From the NCBI GenBank assembly GCA_038211615.1, contig JBBQVL010000024.1:1-50053 (forward strand): 50,053 bases of DNA. The letters run 5' to 3'. The first letter of the stretch is position 1. Each line of letters begins with the position of its first letter. The position numbers were made by a program, and so were the translations under genes. This document shows positions 38,005-47,042 of this stretch, in pieces. This stretch comes from DASWJZ01 sp038211615. GTDB lineage: Bacteria; Pseudomonadota; Alphaproteobacteria; Rhizobiales; Afifellaceae. Below the pieces are notes generated by a model. The model made no database searches and had not been told where the DNA came from. It saw only the letters and a list, made by a program, of their open reading frames with translations.

Positions 38005-39054
38005 ATGTCCATTTTCCGGCTGGCGTTCGGCGAAGCGCAGGCGAATTTCTCCGAGCGCAACCGCTTTGCGCGCTGGTTCTCGCGCAGCGAAGCAAACCGC
38101 GATCACGCGACGCAGCGGCTGAAGGAGCCGATCTTCCGGCCCGGAGTGAACGTCTCGCGCACAATCGCGCGCGACGACAGCATCTTCACCATCGGATCGT
38201 GCTTCGCCCGTTCGGTGGAACGCTCGCTGGCGATGCAGGGCTACAACGTCCTTTCGCTGGTCGACGGCAAGAGCGTGCTCGGAGCCGACACGGAGGGCTC
38301 GGGCTGGGCCAACCGCTACAACACCTCCTCCATCCTGCGCGAGCTTGAATGGGCGTCGGGCGAGAAGACCTTTCCCGAGGAGGCGATATTCCAGACCCGG
38401 CTCTGGCGCTACGTCGACCTTCACTCGCATCCGCTCGTCCCGGCGGAGGCATTCAAGGTGATCGCCGAACGGCGGAGCAACCTCACCGCCTATTTCGCCC
38501 GCGCGCTCTCCGCCTCCCTCGTCACCATCACGCTCGGCCTCACCGAATGCTGGTATGACAGGAAGCTGCAGGACATCATCAACTTCGTGCCCAACCTCGC
38601 GGCGGTCGGAAAGAAGAAGAAGCCGCTGCTCTCCGACCCCGAGCGCTTCGAATTCCGCGTGCTGGATTTCCAGGAGAACATGGAGAATCTGGAGCGGATC
38701 TTCGCGCTTCTGAAGCGCCACAATCCCGCGTGCCACATCATCGTCACCGTATCGCCGGTGGCGCTCACCGCAACCTTCACCGAGCGCGACGTGGTGGTGG
38801 CGAACGCCATGTCGAAGGCGACGCTGCGCACCTGCGCCGAGACCTGGCAGAGCCTGCATCCGGGCGAGATCGACTATTTTCCAAGCTACGAGATGGCGAC
38901 CATGTCGAGCCGCAAGCTGGTGCTGATGGAGGACGGCGTCCACATCAGGCCGAATTTCGTCGACGAGATCATGGCCCACTTCGCCGCGCATTTCATCGAG
39001 GGGCGACGGGCGGACGGCGCCAGGCGTCGGCCGCCGGCAAAAGCAGCAATGTGA
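38005..39054 (+). CDS. GSCFA domain protein
   Basis: A 349-residue protein with the eponymous motif in IFTIGSCFARSVERSLAMQG (GSCFA at 64-68), followed by NRYNTSSILRELEWA, TLGLTECWYD and CHIIVTVSPVALTATF. The domain belongs to the SGNH/GDSL hydrolase superfamily, so an esterase or acyltransferase activity is possible. No signal peptide is seen. ATG 38005 has GGAG 8 nt upstream. It ends 86 bp before rnhB; both may belong to one transcript with the radical SAM gene, 87 bp upstream. Confidence 0.9.
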   Translation: MSIFRLAFGEAQANFSERNRFARWFSRSEANRDHATQRLKEPIFRPGVNVSRTIARDDSIFTIGSCFARSVERSLAMQGYNVLSLVDGKSVLGADTEGSGWANRYNTSSILRELEWASGEKTFPEEAIFQTRLWRYVDLHSHPLVPAEAFKVIAERRSNLTAYFARALSASLVTITLGLTECWYDRKLQDIINFVPNLAAVGKKKKPLLSDPERFEFRVLDFQENMENLERIFALLKRHNPACHIIVTVSPVALTATFTERDVVVANAMSKATLRTCAETWQSLHPGEIDYFPSYEMATMSSRKLVLMEDGVHIRPNFVDEIMAHFAAHFIEGRRADGARRRPPAKAAM

Positions 39055-39140
39055 TGGGTTGACGCGTGAGGATCGTGGGCAAGCCGGCCTTGCCCGAAGT
39101 CCGCGATTGCGCACGCTCCGGCATCGGCCTATCCGGGGCC

Positions 39141-39839
39141 ATGGCGCTTGCCGAATCCCTTGACCGCGCGCCGCCGGTCACCGCGAACTTCCGCACCGAG
39201 CGAAAGCTCTTCCGCGAAGGCTTCCTGCGTGTCGCAGGGGTTGACGAGGCGGGACGCGGGCCGCTCGCCGGCCCCGTTGTCGCCGCGGCAGTGGTGCTCG
39301 ATCCGAAAAAGATTCCGAAGGGGATCGCCGATTCGAAGGCGCTGACCGCCGCCACGCGCGAGGAGATTTTCTCCGCGCTCTGCAGAACGGCCGAGATTTC
39401 ATTCGCGTTCGGCTCGGTCGCCGCGATCGACCGCATCAACATCCTGCAGGCGACGCTCGCCGCCATGCGCCGCGCGGTCCGCGGCCTCTCCACGCCTGTC
39501 GACGCGGTGCTGATCGACGGCAACGTCGTTCCGCAGCGGATGCCCTGCGAGGCGCGGCCCATCATCGGCGGCGACGCCACCTGCCTTTCGATCGCGGCCG
39601 CCTCGATCGTCGCCAAGGTGATCCGCGACCGGCTGATGACGCGCTGCGATTCCGCCTTCGCCGGCTACGGCCTCGCCGCGCACAAGGGCTACTCGACGAA
39701 GATGCACCAGGCGGCGTTGACGGAACTCGGACCCTGCCGGCTGCATCGGCGCAGCTTCTGGCGCGTGGCGGCCTTCTTCGAGCCGGTGCAGGGAGAGCTT
39801 TCGGAAGCCTGGGCCGATCCCGCCGCAGCGGCGCCCTGA
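39141..39839 (+). CDS. rnhB: Ribonuclease HII
   Basis: Cleaves RNA in RNA-DNA hybrids and single ribonucleotides in DNA. The catalytic start VAGVDEAGRGPLAGPVVAAA has Asp35 and Glu36. SKALTAATRE, DAVLIDGN and GGDATCLSIAAASIVAKVIR supply the other acidic residues, and AHKGYSTKMHQAAL is conserved at the end. The length is 232 residues from ATG 39141. The ribosome binding site is poor, and an in-frame GTG at 39066 is an alternative. It converges on the ATP synthase operon. Confidence 0.94.
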   Translation: MALAESLDRAPPVTANFRTERKLFREGFLRVAGVDEAGRGPLAGPVVAAAVVLDPKKIPKGIADSKALTAATREEIFSALCRTAEISFAFGSVAAIDRINILQATLAAMRRAVRGLSTPVDAVLIDGNVVPQRMPCEARPIIGGDATCLSIAAASIVAKVIRDRLMTRCDSAFAGYGLAAHKGYSTKMHQAALTELGPCRLHRRSFWRVAAFFEPVQGELSEAWADPAAAAP

Positions 39840-39908
39840 ATTGTCTTGCGCCATGGCTCGACCATGGCAGGCATCCCGCTGGCGGCCGGTCTCGACGTTA
39901 TGGAGTGG

Positions 39909-39931
39909 ATTGCCGGGCCAAGCCCGGCAAT
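39909..39931. repeat. REP-like palindrome, family E
   Basis: ATTGCCGGGC-CAA-GCCCGGCAAT is a perfect 10-bp inverted repeat, followed by GACGG. It lies between the convergent rnhB and atpF genes, 21 bp after the atpF stop, and may act as a terminator or protect the operon's 3' end. This sequence is a common rhizobial intergenic repeat. Confidence 0.85.
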
Positions 39932-39952
39932 GACGGCCGCAGGAAGCCGACT

Positions 39953-40444
39953 TCAGTTCAGGCTCTTCCTGACCGTATCGATCGCCCGCTCGATCAGTGC
40001 GTCGCCTTTGCCGCCCTTCGCTTCTTCCGCGAGGATGCGGCCGGCGGCGGCGGCGGCAACATCGATCGCGCGGCTCCGGACTTCGGCGACGGCCTGCGTC
40101 TCGGCCTGGGCGATGCGCAGCTCCACCGCCCTGGTGCGGCGTGCAACGTAGTCCTCGATACGCGTGCGGGCCTCTTCGCCGAGCGCGGTCGCTTCGCGCT
40201 GCGCCTGGGCGACGATGGCGGCCGCCTCGGCCTCCGCCTCGCCGCGCTTGCGCTGATATTGCTTCAGCAGCGCCTCAGCCTCGGAACGAAGCCGCGCCGC
40301 CTCGTCGAGGTCGGACTTGATCTTGGCGGAGCGCTTGTCGAGCGCCGCCACCGCCATCCCCGGCACCTTCAGGTAGATGAGGACGCCGATGAAGACGAGG
40401 AGGCCGAGAAAGACCCAGAATGTCGCCCATTGGGTGGCGTTCAT
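39953..40444 (-). CDS. atpF: ATP synthase F0 subunit b
   Basis: Peripheral-stalk subunit of the F0F1 ATP synthase. One N-terminal membrane helix (WATFWVFLGLLVFIGVLIYL) is followed by a long charged helix, predicted coiled coil, with many Ala/Glu/Arg (ARLRSEAEALLKQYQRKRGE). The length is 163 residues. ATG 40444 lies 1 nt after the b' stop (TGACATG), so translation is coupled. It is the last gene of the operon. The F1 genes (atpHAGDC) are not in the window, as usual for alphaproteobacteria, which keep F0 and F1 apart. Confidence 0.95.
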   Translation of the reverse strand: MNATQWATFWVFLGLLVFIGVLIYLKVPGMAVAALDKRSAKIKSDLDEAARLRSEAEALLKQYQRKRGEAEAEAAAIVAQAQREATALGEEARTRIEDYVARRTRAVELRIAQAETQAVAEVRSRAIDVAAAAAGRILAEEAKGGKGDALIERAIDTVRKSLN

Positions 40445-40445
40445 G

Positions 40446-41048
40446 TCAGGCCCCTTCCGCCATGGCGGCCGCGACCGCGCTCGCCACCTCCGCCTTGCCG
40501 ACCTGCACGCCGACCAGCGCCTCCACGATCGCCTCCACCGCATCGCGCGCGATGGCATCGACGCCGGCGAGCGCCTGCGTCTTGACCTTGGCGATCTCCG
40601 CCTCGGCGGCGCCGAGCTTGCCGTTAAGCTCCGTTTCGATGCGCGTGCGGTCGGCGGAGGCCTCCGCCTTGGCGACGTCGCGGGCCTTCTGGCCGATCCC
40701 GTGAGCATTTTGCCGCGCCTCCGCCAGCGCCTGCTCGTGCGCGGCGATCGCGGCGTCGGAGGCCTGCTTCATGCGCGCGGCTTCGGCGAGGTCGCCGGCA
40801 ATGCGCTTGTCGCGCTGCTCAAGGATCGAGCCGATCCGCGGCAGCGCCAGCCGGCTCATCAGAAAGTAGAGGATGCCGAACAGGATCACGAGCCAGAAGA
40901 GCTGCGGCCCGAACGTCGCCGGATCGAAGGGCGGGAAGGTGTGATGCCCCTCCCCGTGCGCGGCGGCTGGCGCCGCCGTTCCCGCGACGAGATCGGTCGC
41001 CGGCGCTTCGGTCTGCGCAAAGGCGGATGAGATGAGATCCAACGGCAT
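40446..41048 (-). CDS. atpF': ATP synthase F0 subunit b'
   Basis: Second peripheral-stalk subunit, present in alphaproteobacteria, cyanobacteria and chloroplasts. After about 40 variable residues (Ala/Pro/His-rich) there is a membrane helix (FWLVILFGILYFLMSRLALP) and a long amphipathic helix (LEQRDKRIAGDLAEAARMKQ) for pairing with subunit b. The length is 200 residues. Start ATG 41048; the c-subunit gene ends 46 bp upstream. Confidence 0.95.
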   Translation of the reverse strand: MPLDLISSAFAQTEAPATDLVAGTAAPAAAHGEGHHTFPPFDPATFGPQLFWLVILFGILYFLMSRLALPRIGSILEQRDKRIAGDLAEAARMKQASDAAIAAHEQALAEARQNAHGIGQKARDVAKAEASADRTRIETELNGKLGAAEAEIAKVKTQALAGVDAIARDAVEAIVEALVGVQVGKAEVASAVAAAMAEGA

Positions 41049-41094
41049 GCCCCAGTGAGAGCGGCCGGACCGGCCGCCTCCGGTTAGTGCTCGC

Positions 41095-41331
41095 CTAGAC
41101 GGCGAAGATGAGCAGGAGCGCGATCAGCAGCGAGAAAATGCCGAGCGCCTCGGTCACGGCGAAGCCGAAGATCAGCCGGCCGAACTGTCCGTCGGCCGCT
41201 GCCGGGTTGCGGATCGCGCCGGCGAGATAGTTGCCGAAAAGCGAGCCGAGGCCGATGCCCGCGCCGCCCATCCCGAGGCAGGCCATGCCGGCGCCGATAT
41301 ACTTGCCGGCATCGATGATCGCTTGTTCCAT
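41095..41331 (-). CDS. atpE: ATP synthase F0 subunit c
   Basis: The rotor-ring proteolipid of 78 residues: two helices joined by the polar loop AIRNPAAADGQFGR (Arg41 conserved). The ion-binding carboxylate is Glu61 in FAVTEALGIFSLLIALLLIF. The first helix is Gly-rich (ACLGMGGAGIGLGS). No Na+-type ligand set is apparent, so a proton ring is likely. A strong AAGGAG lies 10 nt upstream of ATG 41331. The spacer before it contains a triple tandem repeat (41362-41416). Confidence 0.98.
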   Translation of the reverse strand: MEQAIIDAGKYIGAGMACLGMGGAGIGLGSLFGNYLAGAIRNPAAADGQFGRLIFGFAVTEALGIFSLLIALLLIFAV

Positions 41332-41361
41332 GATCTCAGTTCTCCTTGTTTCTCAGAGTCA

Positions 41362-41416
41362 GCGTTTGTCAGAAAAGTCTGCGTCTGTCGGAAGGCTTGC
41401 GTTCGTCGGAAAGTCT
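41362..41416. repeat. Three tandem 18-19 bp repeats between atpB and atpE
   Basis: GCGTTTGTCAGAAAAGTCT (41362-41380), GCGTCTGTCGGAAGGCTT (41381-41398) and GCGTTCGTCGGAAAGTCT (41399-41416) are imperfect head-to-tail copies. They make up most of the 98-bp spacer between the subunit a stop and the subunit c ribosome binding site on the operon RNA. Confidence 0.75.
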
Positions 41417-41429
41417 GCCGGATCCGTCC

Positions 41430-42188
41430 TCAGTGCGAGGGATGGATCGCGTCGTTCAGATACATGCAGGTCAGGATCGCGAAGACGTAGGCCTGCAGGA
41501 AGGCGACCAGGACCTCAAGCGCGGTGAGCGCCACGGTCATGGCGAAGGGGATGATCGCGCCGAGCCAGCCGGCGAAGCCGAAGGCGCTGAGCATGATGAT
41601 GAAGCTCGCGAAGACCTTCAGCGTGATGTGCCCCGCCAGCATGTTGGCGAAGAGACGCACCGAAAGGCTGATCGGCCGCGACAGGAATGAGAGGACTTCG
41701 ATCATCACGACCAGCGGCATCAGATAGCCCGGCACGCCGTGCGGAACGAAGAGGCCGAGGAATTTCAGGCCGTTCTTGTAGAAGCCGTAGATGATCACCG
41801 TCAGGATCACGGTCAGCGCCAGCGCGGCGGTGATGACGATGTGGCTCGTCACCGTGAAGAAATAGGGCACCAGCCCGATGACGTTCAGGACGAGCACGAA
41901 CATGAACAGCGAGAACACGAAGGGGAAGAACTTCATCCCCTCCTTGCCGGCGCTCTCGCGCAGCATGTTGGCGACGAATTCGTAGGAAATCTCGGCGAGC
42001 GACTGGATGCGGCCCGGCACGACGGCGCGGGCGCTGGTGCCGAGGATCAGGAGCGCCGCGATCAGCAGCACGGCGACCGTCATGAACAGCGCGGAATTGG
42101 TGTAGGCGATCGGCCCGAGATTGAAGAGCGGGTTGATGCCGAACTGATGGATCGGATCGACCTTGTCGGCGGCTGCAGTCGGTTCCAC
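41430..42188 (-). CDS. atpB: ATP synthase F0 subunit a
   Basis: The proton-channel subunit of 252 residues with five to six helices. The essential Arg is in SRPISLSVRLFANMLAGHIT (Arg178). The last helices contain FAMTVALTALEVLVAFLQAY and AILTCMYLNDA. The N-terminal DPIHQFGINPLFNLGPIAYT is typical of Rhizobiales. The start is GTG 42188. It follows atpI by 37 bp. Confidence 0.97.
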   Translation of the reverse strand: MEPTAAADKVDPIHQFGINPLFNLGPIAYTNSALFMTVAVLLIAALLILGTSARAVVPGRIQSLAEISYEFVANMLRESAGKEGMKFFPFVFSLFMFVLVLNVIGLVPYFFTVTSHIVITAALALTVILTVIIYGFYKNGLKFLGLFVPHGVPGYLMPLVVMIEVLSFLSRPISLSVRLFANMLAGHITLKVFASFIIMLSAFGFAGWLGAIIPFAMTVALTALEVLVAFLQAYVFAILTCMYLNDAIHPSH

Positions 42189-42225
42189 GCCTTAAATCCC
42201 TCTCGCCCAGCCCATTGCGGCGCGG

Positions 42226-42597
42226 CTATCGCGGCCGCCCGTTCTCGTCGCGTCCCTGCGCGGCCGCCGTCATCCGGCCGGTGGCGCGCACCACGTTCAA
42301 CACGCCGGCACAGAAGCCGAGCAGCAGGAGCCCGATCAGACCCCATGGCGAAGTTCCGGCCACGCGATCCAGTCCCCACCCCAGAGCCGCCCCGACCAGA
42401 ATGCCGGCGACGAACTCGCTCCCCAGCTTCACCGCCTGGGCGTAACCCGCGCCGTCGTTGCGCTCGACGGGCGCGGCCGCCGCACGCTCGCGCTTCTCCG
42501 CATCGAGGTCGCGCGACAACCGGTCCAGCCGGCGGGCAAGGTCGGCGTCGGACTCCGCGCCATGCCCCTTGTCCGTACTGCCGTCCCGTGCCGCCAT
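42226..42597 (-). CDS. atpI: ATP synthase accessory protein AtpI
   Basis: A 123-residue membrane protein assisting c-ring assembly. A charged N-terminal half (LARRLDRLSRDLDAEKRERA) is followed by two helices in AVKLGSEFVAGILVGAALGW and SPWGLIGLLLLGFCAGVLNV. This layout and the position at the head of the F0 genes identify it. ATG 42597 has AAGG upstream. A good promoter lies about 90 bp upstream. Confidence 0.92.
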   Translation of the reverse strand: MAARDGSTDKGHGAESDADLARRLDRLSRDLDAEKRERAAAAPVERNDGAGYAQAVKLGSEFVAGILVGAALGWGLDRVAGTSPWGLIGLLLLGFCAGVLNVVRATGRMTAAAQGRDENGRPR

Positions 42598-42686
42598 CCG
42601 ATTACCTTGGAAGACTGTTCAGACAGAGCATAAACAGATGTCGGCGGGCGATATCGGCAGGGCTGAGCCCCTCCGAAACCGCGCGC

Positions 42687-42715
42687 ACCATAATTTTCGC
42701 CCCGGAGTGTGTCAA
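42687..42715 (-). promoter_or_regulatory. Sigma-70 type promoter of the F0 operon
   Basis: On the minus strand TTGACA (42715-42710) is separated by exactly 17 bp from TATGGT (42692-42687). The spacer is GC-rich at its start and A-rich next to the -10. Transcription would begin near 42680, leaving a leader of about 80 nt before atpI. Confidence 0.7.
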
Positions 42716-42788
42716 GCCACGCAAGGACAGGGCCAAGTCCTTGAAACTCCTTCACTCTTCACTCCAACGACGCGGCTGATCGACTGGC

Positions 42789-45700
42789 TCAGCTCGCCTC
42801 GCGAAAACGCTCGGCGGCCTGCAGGTCGACGGACACCACCTGCGACACGCCGCGCTCGGCCATGGTCACCCCGTAGAGCCGGTCCATGTTGGCCATGGTG
42901 ATCGGGTTGTGGGTGATGACGACGAAGCGCGTCTCGGTGCGCCGCCGCATGTCGGCGAGGAGCGCGCAGAAGCGCTCGACATTCGCGTCGTCGAGCGGCG
43001 CATCGACCTCGTCGAGGACGCAGATCGGCGAGGGATTGGTGAGGAACACCGCGAAAATCAGCGCCAGCGCGGTCAGCGCCTGCTCGCCGCCCGAGAGCAG
43101 CGTCATGGTCTGCGGACGCTTGCCGGGCGGACGGGCGATGATTTCGAGCCCCGCTTCGAGCGGATCGTCGGAGCCGGTCAGCTTCAGCTCGGCCGTGCCG
43201 CCCCCGAAGAGATGCTGGAAGAGGCTGATGAAGTGGCCGTTCACGATCTCGAACGCCGCGAGCAGCCGCTGGCGGCCTTCGCGGTTCAAATTCTGGATTC
43301 CGAGCCGGAGGCGCTTGATGGCCTCCTCAAGGTCCTCGTGCTCGCTGCGCATCTCGCCGAGCCGCGTCTCCAGTTCCTGCGATTCCTCTTCGGCACGAAG
43401 ATTGACGCCGCCGAGCCGCTCCCGCTCCGCCTTCAGCTTGTGGAGCCGGCTCTCGGTCGCAACCGCTTCCGGCAGCGCGGCGGCAGGATCAAGCTCGGCC
43501 AGCGCGCGAAGCTCGGCCAGCGGGACATCGAACCGTTCCGCGGCCTGCGCCGCAAGCTCGGTCTTGCGCGCCGTGGCGGCAATGACGCGCTCTTCGTCGC
43601 GGCCACGAACCTCGCGCGCCGCGGCGAGCGCGTCGAGCGCCCGGCGCGCCGCGCCCCGGGCTGTCCCATGCAAAGCCTCCGCCGCGGCGAGATCGGCGCG
43701 CGCCGAGGCGACGACCGCTTCAGCCGCCGCGACATCGGCCAGGAGCGCCGCGCGGCGACCGGCGAAACTCTCCGGATCGTCGGGGACGCCGGCAATCTCC
43801 ATGTCGAGCGAGGCCAGCCGCTCCTTGAGCTCGGCGACGCGCTCTTCGGCCCGCTTGATGCGTGCGTCCCAGCGGGCGCGCTCAGTCGCAATGTCGGCAA
43901 GGCGGCGCAGGCGCACCGTCTCCTCGTGCGCCGCCCGCTCGGCATCGAGCCGGGTCTCGGCGGCGCGGCTCCGATCCTCGGCAAGGTCCGCCTGCACGTC
44001 GTCGCGCCGCCGTTCGAGCGCGGACGTGTCGGAGAGGCCTTCCAGCGCATCCTCGGCAGCCGCGAGCTCGGCGCGCGACGCTTCCGTATCCGCCTCGATC
44101 CGCGCCAGCGCGGCGGCATGCGCAGAAAGCCGTTCCGTGATCAGGCTGTGCCGGCGCTCCGCCTCCGAATGCGTCCTGCGACGTGCGTCGAGCGCCTCGC
44201 GGGCATCCTGTGCGGCGCGGCGCGCCTCGGCGTTCAGATGTTCCGCGTCGGCGCGGATCTGCGTCGCGGTGCCGAAGACGTCGAGCGCGGCCTCCACGGC
44301 ATCGCGCGCGGATTTCAGTTCCTGCTCGACGACGCCGAGCCGCGTGCGCTGCTCGAGCCGGCGCGCTCCCGATGCCGCGGAGCCCGGCTGGGCGTTGAAG
44401 CCGTCCCAGCGCCAGAGCCGGCCGTCCCGCGTCACGAGGCGCTGCCCCGCCGCGAGCTTCGGCTGCAGCGCGGCGCCAAGCTCATCGCTCACCACGCCGA
44501 CCTGGCGGAGCCGGCGACTGAGGTTGTCCGGGGCCTCGACGAACCCGGCAAGCGGCTCGGCTCCCTCGGGAAGCCGATGATCGAAGTCCCCGGTCCCGGA
44601 CGCCCCCCAGAAGGCCGGAGCTTCCTGATCGAGCGACGCATCGAGGTCGTCGCCAAGCGCCGCCGCAAGCGCATTCTCGTAGCCGGGCTTGACGGAAAGC
44701 GAGTCGGTGAGCGGCCGGAACTTGCCGATGTTTTCCGTGTCGAGCAGCGCGGAGAGCGTGCGCGCCTCGGCGTCCAGCGCGCCGAAGGTCCGCTCGGCCG
44801 CGTCATAGGGGCCGCGCGCCCGGCGTTCCGCTTCACGCGCGGCGGTGAAGGTCGATTCCGCCGCTTCCGCTTCGCTCTCGCGATCGATCAGCAGCGCCTC
44901 GGCGTCCGCCAGCGCCGCTGAAGCGTCACGCAGGCTCGTGTCGTCGCCGTGCTCGACCTCGATGCGGTCGCGGTCGCGCAGCACCGACAGACGCTCGTCT
45001 TCCTGCCGCCGGAGCTTCGCCTGCACTTCGCGCCGCGCCCGTTCGCGCGCCGCGCGTTCCGCGCCGGCCGCGGCAAGAGCACCTGCCGCCGCGGCAAATT
45101 CCGCCTCGCGCGCCGTCACTGAAGCGGCCGCCGTCTCGGCAGCGGCGCGCGCGCTCGCGATACGGCCGGCCGCCTGCTCCCTCTCCTGCTGGAGGCCGTC
45201 CTCCTCCGCGTTGAGGCGCTCCGCGGCGGTAGCAGCGTCGTGACTGATCTCGGTCTCGTGCTGCAGGTCGGCCCCGGCCTGATGGCGTCGGGAAATCAGC
45301 TCCTGCCGCCGCGCCTTGTGCTGCTCCTCCTCGCGATCGAGGGAAACCGCGGCAGCCCTTGCCCGGTCGAGCGCACCGGAGGCCAGTCCGGCGGCATCGC
45401 GGAGCGCCGGCAGCCGCGCGGCGGCCTCGGCCTCGGCGATCGCGGCTTCCGCCTGCGCATTTGTGGCGGCGGCGAATTGCGCCTCAGCCTCGGCGAATTC
45501 CGCCTCGGCCTCTGCAAGACGCGCCAGCGCCGTCTCCCAGTTGATGACGAAGAGGGTCGCCTCGAGCTGGCGTATCTCGGCGGAAATCTTGCGATAGCGG
45601 ATCGCCTGTCGCGCCTGGCGCTTCAGATCTTCGAGCCGCGCGTCGATCTCGGCCATCACGTCGTTCAGGCGGCCGAGATTCGTTTCCGCGGCACGGAGCT

Positions 45701-46235
45701 TCTGCTCCGCCTCGTTGCGGCGGGCATGCAGCCCGGAGATGCCGGCCGCATCTTCCAGGATGCCGCGCCGCTTCTCCGGCTTCGCCGCGATCAGCTCCGC
45801 CACCTGCCCCTGGCGGACAAGCGCGGAGGAATGCGCGCCGGTCGCCGCGTCGGCGAAAAGGATCTGCACGTCGCGGGCGCGCACCTCGCGTCCGTTGATG
45901 CGGTAGCTCGAACCGAGATCGCGCTCGATGCGGCGCGCGATCTCGACCGCCTCGGGTCCCCTGCCCGTCCCCTCGTCGCGCTCGGCGAAAAGCGTCACCT
46001 CGGCCGCGTTGCGCGAGGGCCGCGCGCCGGAGCCGGAGAAGATCACGTCCTCCATGCCGCCGCCGCGCATCGCCTTGTAGGAGCTTTCGCCCATCACGAA
46101 GCGCAGGCCTTCGACGAGATTCGACTTGCCGCAGCCGTTCGGCCCGACGACGCCCGTGACGCCTGGCTGGATCGGGATGTCGATGGCGTCGGCGAAAGAC
46201 TTGAACCCGTGCAGGCGGATGCGGTTCACCTTCAT
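42789..46235 (-). CDS. smc: Chromosome segregation protein SMC
   Basis: An ATPase of the condensin complex that compacts and separates chromosomes. The N-terminal Walker A is GVVGPNGCGKSNLVEGLRF (about 29-47). Two long coiled-coil arms rich in Ala/Glu/Arg flank a hinge at about 500-620 (KFRPLTDSLSVKPGYENALA). The C-terminal signature is TLLSGGEQALTALALIFAVF and the Walker B is ICVLDEVDAPLDDANVERF. The length of 1148 residues is standard. Start ATG 46235 gives the family N-terminus; ATG 46247 is 4 codons upstream. It follows the DsbA-like gene by 45 bp. Confidence 0.97.
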   Translation of the reverse strand: MKVNRIRLHGFKSFADAIDIPIQPGVTGVVGPNGCGKSNLVEGLRFVMGESSYKAMRGGGMEDVIFSGSGARPSRNAAEVTLFAERDEGTGRGPEAVEIARRIERDLGSSYRINGREVRARDVQILFADAATGAHSSALVRQGQVAELIAAKPEKRRGILEDAAGISGLHARRNEAEQKLRAAETNLGRLNDVMAEIDARLEDLKRQARQAIRYRKISAEIRQLEATLFVINWETALARLAEAEAEFAEAEAQFAAATNAQAEAAIAEAEAAARLPALRDAAGLASGALDRARAAAVSLDREEEQHKARRQELISRRHQAGADLQHETEISHDAATAAERLNAEEDGLQQEREQAAGRIASARAAAETAAASVTAREAEFAAAAGALAAAGAERAARERARREVQAKLRRQEDERLSVLRDRDRIEVEHGDDTSLRDASAALADAEALLIDRESEAEAAESTFTAAREAERRARGPYDAAERTFGALDAEARTLSALLDTENIGKFRPLTDSLSVKPGYENALAAALGDDLDASLDQEAPAFWGASGTGDFDHRLPEGAEPLAGFVEAPDNLSRRLRQVGVVSDELGAALQPKLAAGQRLVTRDGRLWRWDGFNAQPGSAASGARRLEQRTRLGVVEQELKSARDAVEAALDVFGTATQIRADAEHLNAEARRAAQDAREALDARRRTHSEAERRHSLITERLSAHAAALARIEADTEASRAELAAAEDALEGLSDTSALERRRDDVQADLAEDRSRAAETRLDAERAAHEETVRLRRLADIATERARWDARIKRAEERVAELKERLASLDMEIAGVPDDPESFAGRRAALLADVAAAEAVVASARADLAAAEALHGTARGAARRALDALAAAREVRGRDEERVIAATARKTELAAQAAERFDVPLAELRALAELDPAAALPEAVATESRLHKLKAERERLGGVNLRAEEESQELETRLGEMRSEHEDLEEAIKRLRLGIQNLNREGRQRLLAAFEIVNGHFISLFQHLFGGGTAELKLTGSDDPLEAGLEIIARPPGKRPQTMTLLSGGEQALTALALIFAVFLTNPSPICVLDEVDAPLDDANVERFCALLADMRRRTETRFVVITHNPITMANMDRLYGVTMAERGVSQVVSVDLQAAERFREAS

Positions 46236-46280
46236 CGGAGCACGCATCCGGGGCCGGCGAGAAGCCGGCCGCAGAACTCG

Positions 46281-46916
46281 CTAAAGCAGGGGCGTGATGG
46301 CCTTGTCCAGTTCGTCAAGCGTCAGCGCCCCTTCGTACTTCTTACCATTAATAAAAAAGGTCGGCGTTGCCTGCACCCCGAACGAGGAGCCGCGGTCGCG
46401 CACATCGTTGATCGCTTTGAATAGTGCCTGATTCGCTATGCACGCATCAAAAGTTTGATCGGTGAATCCGAAGCCTTTGGCAATCGTCAGGATCGCAGCC
46501 TTGAGGTCGTTTCCGACCAGCCATTTGTCCTGCGAGCGGAAATAGGTGTGGACCACGTCGAAGAATTTGTCGGCCGGGGCGCAACGCGCCACCATGGCGG
46601 CGGCATAGGCCGGCGCGTTCAGCGGGAACTCCCGGAAGATGTAGCGCACCTTGCCGGTGTCGACGTATTTCAGCCTGAAATCGTCGAACGTCGTCGCGTC
46701 GAAATGCGCGCAATGGGGACAGCTCATCGATGCGTATTCGACGACAGTGACCTTCGCGTCCGCCGGGCCGAGAACCTTCTCGCCGAGCTGGCCGGGCGCA
46801 TAGAGGTCGGCGGTGTTCACCGGCGGCGCATCCTGCGCGAAGGACGCCTGGGCCAGCGCCAGCGCGGCGGCGAGAGAGGCGGCGAGGATCACCGCGCGGC
46901 GGGCAAGCTTGAGCAT
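46281..46916 (-). CDS. DsbA-family periplasmic thioredoxin
   Basis: A 211-residue exported thiol-disulfide oxidoreductase. Signal peptide: VILAASLAAALALAQASFA. The active site is VVEYASMSCPHCAHFDATTF (Cys66 and Cys69). FREFPLNAPAYAAAMVARCA and FGVQATPTFFINGKKYEGAL with the cis-Pro (ATPTFF) complete the fold. Two more Cys residues are in ARCAP and DACIANQ. It resembles the rhizobial DsbA/BdbD-type proteins encoded next to smc. ATG 46916 has AAAGGG upstream. A third, weaker GAAC-N7-GAAC match at 46967 is not counted as a LexA site. Confidence 0.94.
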   Translation of the reverse strand: MLKLARRAVILAASLAAALALAQASFAQDAPPVNTADLYAPGQLGEKVLGPADAKVTVVEYASMSCPHCAHFDATTFDDFRLKYVDTGKVRYIFREFPLNAPAYAAAMVARCAPADKFFDVVHTYFRSQDKWLVGNDLKAAILTIAKGFGFTDQTFDACIANQALFKAINDVRDRGSSFGVQATPTFFINGKKYEGALTLDELDKAITPLL

Positions 46917-47042
46917 GTCACAACCCTTTCCGGAGATTTCCGGGACGATTGAAGCGAAGGCGCGTTGAACGGAAGCTGAACGGGAAGCGCGTTCGCGGGC
47001 CGGTATAGGATATCCCGGGCCGGAGCGAAACGCGCCAAACCG

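Noticed and set aside
46967..46981. A third GAAC-N7-GAAC match, about 50 bp upstream of the DsbA-like gene
   Set aside because: About one or two such matches are expected by chance in 50 kb. The flanks are GC-rich and lack the TTTGTTCTTG extension shared by the two accepted boxes, and a DsbA-like protein is not an expected SOS target.
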